Assembly: GCA_021397845.1 (NCBI GenBank)
Contig: CM038047.1
Location: 43,865,210 to 43,929,209, forward strand
Reading direction: 5' to 3'
Source of the DNA: Areca catechu
Taxonomy: Eukaryota; Streptophyta; Magnoliopsida; Arecales; Arecaceae
DNA: 64,000 nt
The number at the start of each line of letters is the position of its first letter. The stretch's first letter is position 1. The position numbers were made by a program, and so were the translations under genes. This document shows positions 1 to 10,429 of the stretch, in pieces. The notes below the pieces were generated by a model that had not been told where the DNA came from, made no database searches, and worked only from the letters and a program-made list of their open reading frames with translations.

Positions 1-390
1 TAGGACTTCTTGTAGATTTGCCCATCCAACAACATGAACTGGGAGATCTTCCATTTTAAGAGCCTGACCTCGACACGATCATCGAGTAGGATTCTGTTGG
101 CTATGTACTATATAAGGGTCCATCCAACTTGGCTAGTGCATGACTTGTTGGACTTCCTCAATCATGGTGATGCTGGGGCCTCTAGGTTTTTTAATGAATG
201 TTCGTCCAAGTAAGGAATCAATAAAGGTTGCAAGTTGGGAGAGGCTGTCTACATGGGCATTCTCCTCTCAAAGGATGTTGGAGATGTTAAAATACTAGAA
301 TGTTGTCATAAAGTCCCATACCTTGTCCAAGTACTTCACCATCATAGGATCTCGAGCCTTAAACTCACCGGTGACTAGGCCGACCATGAG

Positions 391-690
391 CTATGAGTCA
401 GTGAAAATTGTTAGGTTCTTCACTCCGAGCTCGCAGGACAACTTCAGTCCTGCTAGGAGTGCTTCGTATTCAGATTGGTTGTTAGTCACTTTGAATAGAA
501 AGCATAACGTATACTTAGTAATTAGTCTATCCAAATTTGTTAGAATGAGACCAACTCCACTTCCTAGTGAGTTGGACGTACCGTCCACATAGAGAATCCA
601 AGTGGTCCCCGCATGGGATGGTGGTGCTAGTGACTTGGTTGGTGCTTCTTTGGACTCATCATTCATCCATTTGCATTCTATTGCATTCTA
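391..690 (-). pseudogene. Ty3/gypsy RNase H domain (copy 1)
   Basis: The minus-strand peptide contains YVDGTSN, GVGLIL, NNQSEYEALLAGL and FTDS. These are the conserved blocks of the RNase H that follows RT in plant Ty3/gypsy polyproteins: the first acidic residue sits in VDG, the second in SEYEAL, the third in TDS. RNase H removes genomic RNA during reverse transcription. The frame is open for about 90 codons, but the flanking RT has stops, so it is a remnant. The matching domain of copy 2 is at about 15250-15700. Confidence 0.85.
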
Positions 691-999
691 CCAAGAAGTC
701 GACTGAGACTTAAGCCTTCTGGGATGATCTTGGGGGATATAAATTGTCAAACTTATTGAGCTTTATCACTCATTTCACCAAGCATCTAGAGATGTCTAGC
801 TAGCTCAATATAGCTCTTAACGATTGATCGGTGAGGATGGCAATCAGGTGAGCTTGAAAATAGGACCTAAGATGCCGAGCAGAGATAATTAGTGCAAAAA
901 TAAGTTTTTCGGACTGAGTATACTTGGTCTCCATTTCATGCAATACCTTGTTGATGTAATAGATCAGTTTTTATGTGCCATCTTCACCAACATGGATAC

Positions 1000-1990
1000 G
1001 TACCAAACTAATCACCTCTGTAGAGATGGCAAGGTATAGGAAGAGCTCCTCACTGACTTCAAGTCTGGATAGCAAGGAGATGAGGTGAGGAACTTCTTTA
1101 GTTCATCAAAGGCTACTTGACACTCTCTATCTAAGTGAAGCCAAATATTTTGTGCAATACCTTGGAGAATGGCAGATAGTGTTTAGCCAAACGAGAGATG
1201 AAGCGGCTAAGGGACGCTACTCCGCTAGTTAGCTACTGAACCTATTTCTTGGAAGTTGAGTGCCTCATGTCGATTATTGCATGGATTTTCTCGGGATTCA
1301 CTTCGATCCCCTATTGGGTGATCATGAAATCAAGAAAATCTTCCACTGTGATGCCAAATGCACATTTACTTGGGTTCAGTTTCATCCGGTAGAGATGAAG
1401 ACTATTGAAGGCTTCTTCTAGATTGGTGATATGATCAGTTTCTTCTTTGCTTTTAACAAGCATATCATTGACATACACTTACATATTCCGGCCTATCGAT
1501 CTTTAAAGACCTTATTGACCAGGTGCTGATAAGTTGCCCCCACATTCTTCAAACCGAAAGGCATGCTTTATAATAATAAATACCTTTGTCTATCATAAAT
1601 GCGGTATTTTCCTTATCTTCTGGATTCATATGAATCTGGTTATACCCTGAGAAGAATCCATAAAGCTAAGCAACCTATGTTCGGATGTCGACTAATTAGT
1701 CGATTTTAGGCAATGAAAGATTTTTCTTTGGGCATGCCTTATTGAGCAGTGTAGTCGATGCAAATTATCCACTTCCCGCTGGCCATCTTAACCATGACCA
1801 TGTTCGCAAGCCAGCTAGGATAGTAGGCTTCTCAGATGAATCTGCTAACAAGAAGTTTTCTAATCTCTTCATCTATGGCCTTCTACCTCTCGGGTGCAAA
1901 GCATCTTCTCTTCTGGTAGACCGGCCTATACTTAAGGTCGATGTTCAGCTTGTGAGTAATCACCTTTGGAGAAATTCCTGGCATATCCGA
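1000..1990 (-). pseudogene. Ty3/gypsy reverse transcriptase (copy 1), catalytic motif changed
   Basis: On the minus strand the region reads MPFGLKNVGATYQ, then a stop, then VYVNDMLVKS, and further on LNPSKCAFGI, IEVNPEKIHAI and RFISRLAKH. These are the RT palm and connection blocks of Ty3/gypsy elements. The polymerase motif YVDD is YVND (positions 1461-1478), removing one metal-binding aspartate. Several in-frame stops are present. Copy 2 carries the same domain at about 17700-18830. Confidence 0.85.
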
Positions 1991-2199
1991 TGCCATCCAG
2001 GGAAATATGTCTAAGTTAGCCTGCAAGAAGTCAACCAATCAGTTTCTCTCTTCTTCCGGAAGGAGGGCTCCAACTTGGACTGACTTCACCAGGTCTTCTC
2101 CTAGGGGAAAGGATAGTAGTGGCTCGATGGGCACTCCCCTTATCTCTGGTCCCCTCTAATCCAATTGCTCTGTGACTGGAACCTTATCAGATTTATGGA

Positions 2200-2570
2200 C
2201 TTTGGGAGCCATTTGGAAATAATCTTGGGAGAGCTGTTGGTCACCGCACATTTTTCCAACTCTATATGGAGTTGGGAAATAGACAAGCAGGTATTTGATA
2301 GAGATGATCACATCTAGCTGGTTAAGCCCGAGTTATCCCAAAATCATGTTATAAGCCAATGACAGGTGAATGATAGTCAAATCCATAAAGATTGGGCTCT
2401 ACCAAGGTGGAGTTCCTGCCAACCCTACTGAATCTCTAGTGAAGCCGACTAGAGGTGCAAAAATAGATTTAAGCAAACCAGGAGATAAATTCATTCAGAC
2501 AAATGCATCTAAAAAAGGATATCCATAAAGCTTCCACTATCAACCATGATCCTTTTTATAGGATATTTTA
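2200..2570 (-). pseudogene. Ty3/gypsy aspartic protease (copy 1)
   Basis: The minus strand at about 2505-2560 reads KRIMVDSGSFMDILF, the active-site region of retroviral-type aspartic proteases (D-S/T-G). The enzyme would cut the gag-pol polyprotein. The active-site triad DSG is intact here. Copy 2 has VDGKNS at the same place, so it has lost the motif. No long frame joins it to gag or RT. Confidence 0.75.
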
Positions 2571-2839
2571 CTATCATCATATCTCATTATTGGGATTACT
2601 AACCTCGACAAGGTTCCTACCAATAAAGGGAATTACAGTTTCAGCTCTCTCCTCCCCCTAGACCTCTTCGGGACTCACCGTGCCCCCCAGGTTATCATGC
2701 TGCCTTACATCTTAGTTGGTCAATTATCGATGTCGGTCTAAGTCAAGTAATTGTTGGTGCTCTAGGTGTTAGGCAGGGCTTCTCCACGAACGAACTTCCT
2801 GAAATAACCATACCGGATTAGATCTTCTATTTCTTTCTT

Positions 2840-3800
2840 CAGATGGTGGCATTTCTTAGTATCATGGTCGTAATCCTTATGGAATTGGTAATATTTGTTC
2901 TTGTCATGGCTACCTGAAGGCTTCAATGGGGGAGGCCTGTGCAGTTAGTGCTCACCCTTAATCTCCATCATGATCTTGGCTTTGGGGCGAGGAGAGGAGT
3001 GTACTTCTTGTTCCTATTGGTGAAGTCCTTCAGCTTAGAATTTGGCAGGCGAGAAGAGTCTACCCTTTCTACTCGAGTCTGCTTTGCTCTCCCTGGGCTT
3101 GGTTCTTCCTGGGTTTCTTGTCCAGCTCCCTTTGAGTGTGATTAGCTTCCTCCACGCAAATATATTTATATATGCTAGTGAGTAATTCCAAGTAGGACTT
3201 CGACAATTTCTTATTAAGGGAGTAGGTAAATCGAGAAGTCTTAAGCCCCCTCTTCATAGCTAGCATGGCCATAGATTCATCTATATTGTATATCCCCAAC
3301 ATAGCCATCTTGAATCGAGCCATGTAATCTTTCAAGAATTTTCTGTCTTGCTGGTGGATGGAAAAGAGGCTACCAGCTTCTCGCGATACCTTCTGGCATG
3401 TATCAAAGTATGCCATGAACTTCTTCTCCAGTTACCTGATGCTCCTCAACTCAAGCCAAGAATACCAAGCTCAGGCCAACTTACAGAGCAAGCTGGAAAG
3501 GTTGTGCAGAGGAGGGCATCAGTTACCTCCTGAACTCTCATAAGAGTCTTGTAGCTTTCAAGGTGATCAAGAGGATCCATGGTTCTATCATATGGATCTA
3601 GCTGGGGCATGCAGAACTGGCTAGGAATTGGCTCCTTCTAAATTTGATGGCTGAAAGGGGGACGAGTGTCATAACCCACCGGCTCATGGATAGTGCCCTG
3701 TAGGTTGACAAACTAACAAGTGAGGTTAGCTAGCTTGCACTCATATTCCTCCATGCATTTTTCAGTTAGTAGTTAGATAGTCTCATTGGTTGACCCCTCC
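2840..3800 (-). pseudogene. Ty3/gypsy gag (copy 1)
   Basis: A 115-codon open stretch (3416-3069, minus) reads like the plant retrotransposon gag domain: YFDTCQKVSREAGSLFSIHQ, then LKDYMARFKMAML and MAMKRGLKTSRFTYSL. Downstream at about 2900-2840 a decayed zinc knuckle follows, YYQFHKDYDHDTKKC, with the first cysteine changed to tyrosine. Gag forms the virus-like particle. Homologous gag of copy 2 lies at about 19740-20460. Confidence 0.8.
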
Positions 3801-4497
3801 TCAAAAGCCATAAGGGTCGACGTGGGTAGTGACTGGGAGCATTCGCACTTCAGCCCTCTCCCATGCTGGTGCTCATGGCGAGGAGGGCTGCTCTGTCTTA
3901 GCATAGGGGGCTGTGCCCCTCGTGCAGCCAGACAGTGGTGACATCTCTCCAAGAAGGAACGGTGGCTTCCTTGATGATGCAATGAAGACTACACGAGTGA
4001 TGGTGCTTGTCGATGGGATGGTCTCCATGGAAAAATCAGTGACTGGTACAAGCAACAACAATAGGGTCCGCTAGGGTTCTAGGCTACTATTTGTGGCCAT
4101 AAAGCAATGCTAGTACTACAGCTACTGGACCACCATCACCAGCATTTGGACTTGCCATGGCAGCACGACAAGCGATCCTACTAGTCCATGGGCAGTGGAG
4201 GTGGTGGAACGAGAGGTTCCACCTCTTGACTCGTCGATCACCATGATGCAAAGGATTTCTAACGCGATTGGCAAAGGTGTCTCATGTGCACATGGCCACC
4301 ATGGTGTTATGCTCTGAAAGGGCACTCTTCACAGAGTGATAGTGCTGCACAGAGGATGCTGTTCAAGCTTGCTTGCAATTGCACTCCCTTCTTGGTACAT
4401 CAATCTATTGCTGCCAAATTACCTTGGCTTGAAGCTCCGACGGGGTCGAAGATCTTGCTGGTTCCTCCAGTGAAAAGGGGTCCTTTTCCTGGGCGCT

Positions 4498-5115
4498 TGA
4501 TGGGGACATCTCAAGCACGGATCTTGGAGCAAGCATAATTCTTGGAGTGGCACAGATCTTGAAGCATTTTTTGGAATAAATTTATTTAGGATTTATCTTT
4601 TGTTTAAAATTTGAATTAGGATTTGGTTGGGTAGGATTGATATATGGATAGGCTTATCTTATCCTATCTTATATTTGAATTTGATTCATTCTTATATTTT
4701 TATCTTGTATTCATATTCAAATGAGGGTTGGAAAATCTATAAATACCACCCTCAGCCTTTTGTAATAAGGAAGGATGGATGAATAAAATTTCTACTGTTC
4801 TGTGTGAAGGATCTGTGTGATCCTAGGATATCTGTATGATCCCTTCTCCATCTTCCCAGGGTTTCTGTGTGATCCCTGATTTTGGGCATCTGTGTGAGCC
4901 CAGGGCATCTATGTGAGCCCCTTTGCTATGTGCTTGTTCTTCTAGGGCATCTGTGTGAGCCCCTTTGCTATGTGCTTGTTCTTCTTGGGGAATCTATGTG
5001 AACCTCAGTATTTTTCTTAACCCTGCACCCTCTTCTTTCCTCCTTCTTTGCAAATCCTAATCTCTGGTGACTTTCATGCTCTCCAGCGATCCAGTCCAAT
5101 CTCTGTCCCATATCA
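4498..5115 (+). repeat. 5' LTR of the gene-capturing element
   Basis: 618-bp LTR, TG...CA ended. It has a TATA box (TATAAATA, 4738-4745), AATAAAA at about 4781, and a run of short CTGTGTGA-type repeats at about 4800-5000. It is about 45 bp longer than the 3' LTR because a block around 4905-4990 (GGGCATCTGTGTGAGCCCC... to CTTGTTCTTCT) is present twice. Confidence 0.92.
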
Positions 5116-5117
5116 AA

Positions 5118-5129
5118 TGGTATCAGAGC
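5118..5129 (+). other. Primer binding site, initiator tRNA-Met type
   Basis: TGGTATCAGAGC, two bases after the 5' LTR, is the standard 12-base complement of the plant initiator tRNA-Met 3' end used to start minus-strand DNA synthesis. It shows that the repeats are true LTRs. Confidence 0.93.
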
Positions 5130-5262
5130 TAAAGGATTAGGATTTTTCTGCTTCATCACCGGCCCACTGTTCTCTTTCTTCCCTGTTTCAAATCTCGTCC
5201 ACGGATCCTTCCCCAACATTGACGTCGGACCACCCTCCCCCCAGCCGGTCACCCACCACCAT

Positions 5263-5990
5263 TCCTCCCTTTTTCTCTTCTTCTTTTGTTTCTTTCTTGC
5301 TCACATTTCCTCTAGTAAAGCTAAATCTAGCGACACGGAGGCCCTTTTAGCTTTGAAAGCCTCCATCGATCCCTTGGACGCCATCCCGTGGCGGCGAGAG
5401 GCCTCATCGGAGCTCTGCAATGGGTGGTACGGAGTCAAGGAGTGCTCTTCTGATGGGAGGGTCACCAAGCTTGTGCTCGAGTACCTCAACCTCACCGGCA
5501 CTCTAACGACCGAGATCCTCGCTCCCCTCGACCAACTCCGTGTCCTTAGTCTCAAGTCCAACTCCCTCTTCGGCGCCATCCCCGACCTCGCCCCTCTCGC
5601 CAACCTCAAGTCCCTCTACCTCCACGACAATCGCTTCTTCGGCCAGATCCCGGCCACTCTCGCCGCCATTCACCGCCTCAAGATCGTTGTTCTCTCCAGC
5701 AACCTTCTCTCCGGCCCCATTCCAGTGGCCTTCGCTGCAATCCCCCGGCTGTACGCCCTCTGTCTCCAAGACAACCTCCTCACGGGGGAGATCCCGCCCT
5801 TCGACCAGCGGAGCCTCCACTTCCTCAACCTCTCGAACAACAATCTCTCCGGCGAAATCCCAGCCACCGAAGCCCTCGCCCAGTTCAGTCTCTCCTCGTT
5901 TCTTTATAATCCCAGCCTTTGCGGCCCCCAACTCAAACTCCCATGTTCTAAAAAAACTGATCTCTCCGCCCTCCAGCAGTCCAGAATCCT
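5263..5990 (+). pseudogene. Captured LRR receptor-like kinase ectodomain fragment
   Basis: Open frame with, in order, a hydrophobic signal-peptide-like stretch (SSLFLFFFCFFLAHISSS, about 5263-5313), an LRR N-terminal cap (SDTEALLALKASIDP... then CNGWYGVKECSSDGRV), and about five plant-type leucine-rich repeats (e.g. LRVLSLKSNSLFGAIPDL, LKSLYLHDNRFFGQIPATL, LHFLNLSNNNLSGEIPAT). It ends with the C-terminal cap FLYNPSLCGPQLKLPC at about 5900-5945. The order resembles the small LRR-RLKs of the At1g60630/PRK-like clade as I remember them. The transmembrane and kinase domains are absent. No in-frame ATG precedes the signal peptide; the only candidate near is TTG at 5353. Intron-less, GC-rich and unlike its surroundings, it fits capture of a spliced transcript. 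Confidence 0.82.
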
Positions 5991-6008
5991 CCATTTCTTC
6001 TACCGCCA

Positions 6009-6398
6009 ATGCCTTCCCTCCTCGTCGATGCAGTGCACTACTGCACCATCCTCAACCTCAACTCCCAGCCGCTCTGTGAAAGACTCTGGTCCACCGACCT
6101 CACCGGAGAGATCACCTTCGAGCCCACCGGCGGTCGTCTTCTTCTCTCCGTCAACGACATCTCCCGTGCCTACAGCCGGCGACCCCCAACACCTGATTCA
6201 TCGTCGCCCTCAAGCTTCAGATCGAATGCTCCACCGGATCACCTCAGTGCTCTCCGTCGGCTAGCCGCGTTCCTCCGTCATGGCCGCCACCGTCATTCTG
6301 GTACCATAGCCGGTGAACTCTCCTTCCGTGCTGCCCTCTGTTGCACCCAGCACTCGATCCATGGAGAAGAAGACACCAAGATGATTGCACGAACGTGA
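6009..6398 (+). other. Second open stretch in the captured interior, unrecognised
   Basis: A 129-codon frame starts at ATG 6009 in a different frame from the LRR part. It contains LTGEITFEPTGGRLLLSVND. I recognise no domain. It may be a second captured host fragment or frame-shifted receptor sequence. The LRR frame continues open beneath it to 6264 as a serine/proline-rich tail, which looks like non-coding read-through. Confidence 0.35.
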
Positions 6399-6629
6399 AG
6401 GCAAATGCCCTTCACTATTGACGACTTCAGTGCTGCACGCTTCCTGGAACTGCATGAATTTCATAGCTGCACATATCTCAAAGCAGCCAATAAAAAAATC
6501 AGTGAAAAAAAAAAAGAAGTTGACAAAACATAAAAAGGGGTGAACCCAGCATCGGAGTCCTTTTTGATTGGTTTCAGTTCCATCAACCTCGCTCAGCCTG
6601 ATTCGACGGAGTCGAGTTCACCCCACCAT

Positions 6630-6636
6630 AGGAGAA
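6630..6636 (+). other. Polypurine tract of the gene-capturing element
   Basis: AGGAGAA directly abuts the 3' LTR, the expected place and composition for the plus-strand primer. It is short but well positioned. Confidence 0.6.
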
Positions 6637-7209
6637 TGATGGGGACATCTCAAGCACGGATCTTGGAGCAAGCATAATTCTTGGAGTGGCACAGATCTTG
6701 AAGCATTTTTTGGAATAAATTTATTTTGGATTTATCTTTTATTTAAAATTTGAATTAGGATTTGGTTAGATAGGATTGATATATGGATAGGCTTATCTTA
6801 TCCTATCTTATATTTATATTTGATTCATTCTTATCTTTTTATCTTGTATTCAAATTCAAATGAGGGTTGGAAAATCTATAAATACCACCCTCAGCCTTTT
6901 GTAATAAGGAAGGATGGATGAATAAAATTTCTACTGTTCTGTGTGAAGGACCTGTGTGATCCTAGGGTATCTGTATGATCCCTTCTCCATCTTCCCAGGA
7001 TTTCTGTGTGATCCCTGATTTTGGGCATCTGTGTGAGCCCAGGGCATCTATGTGAGCCCCTTTGCTATGTGCTTGTTCTTCTTGGGGAATCTATGTGAAC
7101 CCCAGTGTTTTTCTTAACCCTGCACCCTCTTCTTTCCTCCTTTGCAAATCCTAATCTCTGGTGACTTTCATGCTCGCCAGCGATCCAGTCCAATCTCTGT
7201 CCCGCATCA
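6637..7209 (+). repeat. 3' LTR of the gene-capturing element
   Basis: 573-bp partner of the 4498-5115 LTR with the same ends and a TATA box at 6877-6884. It differs by scattered substitutions and by lacking the extra 45-bp block. Confidence 0.92.
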
Positions 7210-8156
7210 GCACTGCTCATGGACAGAGACTTGCAAGGAAACCCAGGCTGTGGGTACTAGCGAGGATAGTCCAATGCTCAAGTTAGTTGGGTAATCTAGG
7301 CAACAACCAGAGCTATGAAAGATAACCACAAAAGAGCTAGGAAAACAAATGTATGAGCATGTGGTAACTAGTGTACCTTGATCGGAGGTCCCTCTTATCT
7401 ATATAAAAAGCAATGTTGTAGAACAGGATCTACAGCAAATCAAAATACCTCCTGGGAGAGGTGTTTGTTTCTACTAAATGCAATGGACTTGGTTGAGGTC
7501 AAGAAAAGAAAGAGATATTCTTTCATATTGTAATGGATTAATTTTGATGAATCCCTTTGATCCTTTATACTTTATACTTAGATGCATTCTGAAATTTATT
7601 TATATTGGGCTCATATTTAGTTTCAACTTTATGTTTAAAAAATTCTTTGTTTTTTAGACAAATATGTGCACCTATAGTTCAAAATTTGAAATATATTTTC
7701 ATGTTCTTATAAATCATTTTGGCTTGCATGAAATTTTGAAGCCTTTGAATGAAGTTATACTTGGTTTTGCTTGACAATGAGTTTATTCAGTGCACGGTAG
7801 CTAAATAAGTTACCTGGTTGATAGGACTTAGGAATCTCACCAGCTGTAGGAAGTTGGTTGCTATTCGATAGTCCAGCCTAAGAACTATGTATCAATTGAT
7901 CATCCTAGAGTCTATGTCCGATGTAATCTTACAAATTTGAATGAATTTTTGCCAAGTTTTTCCATCAGGAGAGGGGCCTTAGCCAAATATTTTCATGTTG
8001 TGACCTTCCTGAATATAGGAACAAGACTTTTGACTATAGGACTTGGTATATCCTACACAGATGTAGAGAGTTGGTCGCCACTTGACTATGCTGACACCTT
8101 TTTTAAGACAAATGAATATTAGCTAGTCGCCAAGGGAGATGATAGATTATCAATCA

Positions 8157-9250
8157 GCTGATTGTTGAGCGGCCGGAGGGGAGTAAGTTCTTGGGTGAGA
8201 ATAGGAGTAAGACCTGAATGAGAATGGGAGTAAAATCTAAATGAAGATAGAAGTCAAACCCAAATATCCGTATGTAAGAATGGGAGTAAGACTTGAATGA
8301 GAATGGAAGTAAAATCCGAATAAAATAAAGTAAAATCTAAATGAGAATAGGAGTAAAATCTGAATGAAAATGGAAGTAAAACCCGAGATGTAGATATGAA
8401 AATGTAGTCATGTTCTTTGATCGATTATTAATCGATCAAATAGAAATAAGATCCAAGATGAAGGTGTGAGAACACAGTCATCTTCTTTGATCAGGTATTA
8501 GTCAGCTGGATGGGAATGAGATCCAAAATAGAGATTGTAAACGTAGCCATCTTCTTCGACTGGATGTTAGTCAGTTTGATAGGAATGAGATCCAAGATGG
8601 AGATTTAAGAATGTGGACATCTTTTTCAACTGGTTGTTGGTCGACTGTATGGGAGTGAGATCCAAGATAAAGGTATGAAAATGCAGCTATCTTCTTTGAC
8701 AAGTTGTTAGTCGGCTGGATGAGAGTGAGATCCAAGATGGAGGTCATGAATGCAGCCATCTTCTTCAACTAGATATTAGTCGGCCAGATAGGAATGAGAT
8801 TCAAGATAGAGGTTGTGAACATAGCTATCTTCTTCGACCGGATATTAGTCAATCGATGGGAGTGAGATCCAAGATAGAGATGTGAGAATGTAGCCATCTT
8901 CTTCAACCGGATATTAGTCAGTCAGATGGGAGTAAGATCCAAGATGGAGGTGTAAGAATGTAACCATCTTCTTCAATCAGGAGTTAGTCAGTCAAATGGA
9001 GGTGAGATCCAAGATGGTGGTTGCGAACATAGCCATCTTCTTCGACCGGATATTAGTCAATCGATAAGAGTGAGATCCAAGATAGAGATGTGAGAATGCT
9101 ACCATCTTCTTCGACCGGATATTAGTTAGTCAGATGGGAGTATGATCCAAGATGGAGATGTAAGAATGCAACCATCTTCTTCGATCAAGAGTTAGTCAGT
9201 CAAATGGAGGTAAGAATGTAGGTATCTTCTTCGACTGGGTGTCAGTTAGC
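8157..9250 (-). repeat. About 70-bp tandem array, roughly 15 degenerate copies
   Basis: The unit contains GAGATCCAAGATGGAG, CCATCTTCTTCGACCGG and ATTAGTCAGTC-like blocks. GATCCAAG anchors recur near 8588, 8658, 8728, 8798, 8866 and 8936, giving a 68-70 bp period. On the minus strand it lies between the end of copy 2 pol and the 3' LTR. Tandem repeats in this 3' untranslated zone are known in Tat/Ogre-type elements. Short ORFs inside are repeat artefacts. Confidence 0.85.
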
Positions 9251-9394
9251 TAGATGACTCGATAAGCTTCATCGGAGTTGTTGGATGGCTGAAAGTTTGA
9301 ATAATGAGATGGGACCTTTAGGAACATTATTGAAGAAAATCTTTTTATATTGTCGAATGAAAATTATTATATCATTAATAATATATTCAGAGAT

Positions 9395-10319
9395 TAGCAT
9401 TCCAAGTTTGAAGGATTGGTGCCCCATTGAGGTTTTCTATCTGGTAAGCTCCTTGCTATAGGGCTTTAGTTACTCGGTAAGGTTCTTTCCAATTTGGAGA
9501 TGCTTGACTTGTTCGATGGGTCTTGAGACTTTCGCATATCCTAGCATAGATCTCCTAGATGAAAAGTTTTCAACCTTGCTCAAGAGTTGTAATACCAAGC
9601 TACTCGTTGTCAATACGCTATCATTCACTGGTGGGCCTGGTTCTGAATTTCCTCCAGCAAGTCAAGATTGGCTCTCAATCGGCTCAAGTTACTTGACTCA
9701 CTAAAGTGCTCGATCCACATGGTTAGGAGTTCGATCTCGACTAGGATCACTGCTTCGATGCCAAAGGCCAAGTTGAAGGGAGTCTTGAGAAGTTGTATGG
9801 TATGCCCATAGTACTCAAGGTAACTCGTCCATCCATCTATCCTTGGCTTCACCCAACTTAGTCTAAGTCTTTAAAGAATTGTCTAATTCTTGACTTTCGC
9901 TTCTCCATTTAATTGAGGGTGTCTGATAGATATAAATTAGTGTTGAATGTAGAGTTCGGCACATAAATCTTTGAATGCCCGATTATCAAGCTATCGATCA
10001 TTGTCGATGATGATGACATGAAAAAGTTTGAATCGGTAGATGATTGACTTCCAGAAGAAGTTCTTGACTTTGCTCTCGGTGATGTGTGCCAAGGGTTCTA
10101 CCTCCATCCATTTGGTAAGTAACTGATTTTAAAGATGATAAACTTTTGCTAGCCAGCTACTGGAGAAAATGGATTGAGTATGTCTATTTCCCATTAGGTG
10201 AAGGGCCAAAAAAAAAGAGCTAAGCCAGTTGAGTAGCTGGTTGCTACTGAATGTTGGCATTGCATTGGCACTAGATATACTTTCGAACAAGCTCATGGCA
10301 TCCTCTTGCATGGTAGGCT
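9395..10319 (-). pseudogene. Ty3/gypsy integrase, catalytic core and C-terminus (copy 2)
   Basis: Minus strand begins PTMQEDAMS (about 10319) and reaches the core TKWMEVEPLAHITESKVKNF with VIIIDND and HPQLNGEAKV, which hold the DDE-type residues. The C-terminal part is TPFNLAFGIEAVILVEIELL and RLRANLDLLEEI (9852-9625), ending near GAPILQTWNANL (about 9395). It has multiple stops. The N-terminal zinc-binding part is separated by the 10325-14828 insertion and resumes at 14834. Confidence 0.85.
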
Positions 10320-10429
10320 AATAGTGATGTGGCGGGATCGCTGACGTGGGGGAGCCGACAGGCGCCACATCAAGGGAAGATGCCGCGTCATTTCTCCTGC
10401 TCGATCTCCTCTGCCGAGCTGAGCTGAGC

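Larger units (their letters stand above)
1..4405 (-). mobile_element. Tat-like Ty3/gypsy retrotransposon, copy 1, internal region (truncated by window edge)
   Basis: Read on the minus strand the order is gag (about 3800-2840), aspartic protease (about 2560-2200), reverse transcriptase (about 1990-1000), RNase H (about 690-150), then the RNase H-integrase linker running off the left edge. This is the Ty3/gypsy order. All regions have stops and frame breaks, so the copy is dead. The inner LTR boundary is placed at 4405/4406, where the minus strand reads GGCAGCAATA followed by GATTG, a decayed form of the usual CAACA end. The same family recurs at 8157-21295. Tat-like assignment is from similarity of gag, protease and integrase wording to that clade; no search was run. 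Confidence 0.85.
4498..7209 (+). mobile_element. Non-autonomous LTR retrotransposon with captured LRR receptor-kinase fragment
   Basis: Two near-identical direct repeats, 4498-5115 and 6637-7209, start TGATGGGGACATC and end ATCA. The flanking 5-bp target sites are GCGCT (4493-4497) and GCACT (7210-7214), one mismatch. The 1521-bp interior has a primer site for initiator tRNA-Met, a purine tract and host-derived LRR coding sequence, but no gag, protease, RT or integrase. It must have been moved by enzymes from another element. It belongs with small gene-capturing LTR elements such as maize Bs1; family membership is not claimed. High LTR similarity suggests a fairly recent insertion. Confidence 0.92.
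4406..8156 (-). mobile_element. LTR probably shared by gypsy copies 1 and 2, interrupted by a gene-capturing LTR element
   Basis: Excluding the 4498-7209 insertion and one TSD copy, about 1.03 kb remains. This matches the 1025-bp length of the LTR at 21296-22320. The minus strand carries text typical of these LTRs (a TTGAGCATTGGACTATCC-like block about 7270-7290, then GGAGGAACCAGCAAGATCTT about 4445-4470). It sits between the end of copy 2 pol (about 9395) and the start of copy 1 internal DNA (4405), so it can serve as 3' LTR of one and 5' LTR of the other. The outer end near 8156 is estimated from length and a CA near 8156, not from an aligned pair. Confidence 0.55.

Noticed and set aside
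5503..6079. Minus-strand 168-codon and alternate plus-strand 179-codon ORFs over the LRR fragment
   Set aside because: Shadows of the GC-rich LRR frame; only the frame of 5353-5945 gives a recognisable domain.
8157..9250. CRISPR-like array
   Set aside because: The units are contiguous 70-bp tandem repeats without unique spacers, in a plant retroelement.
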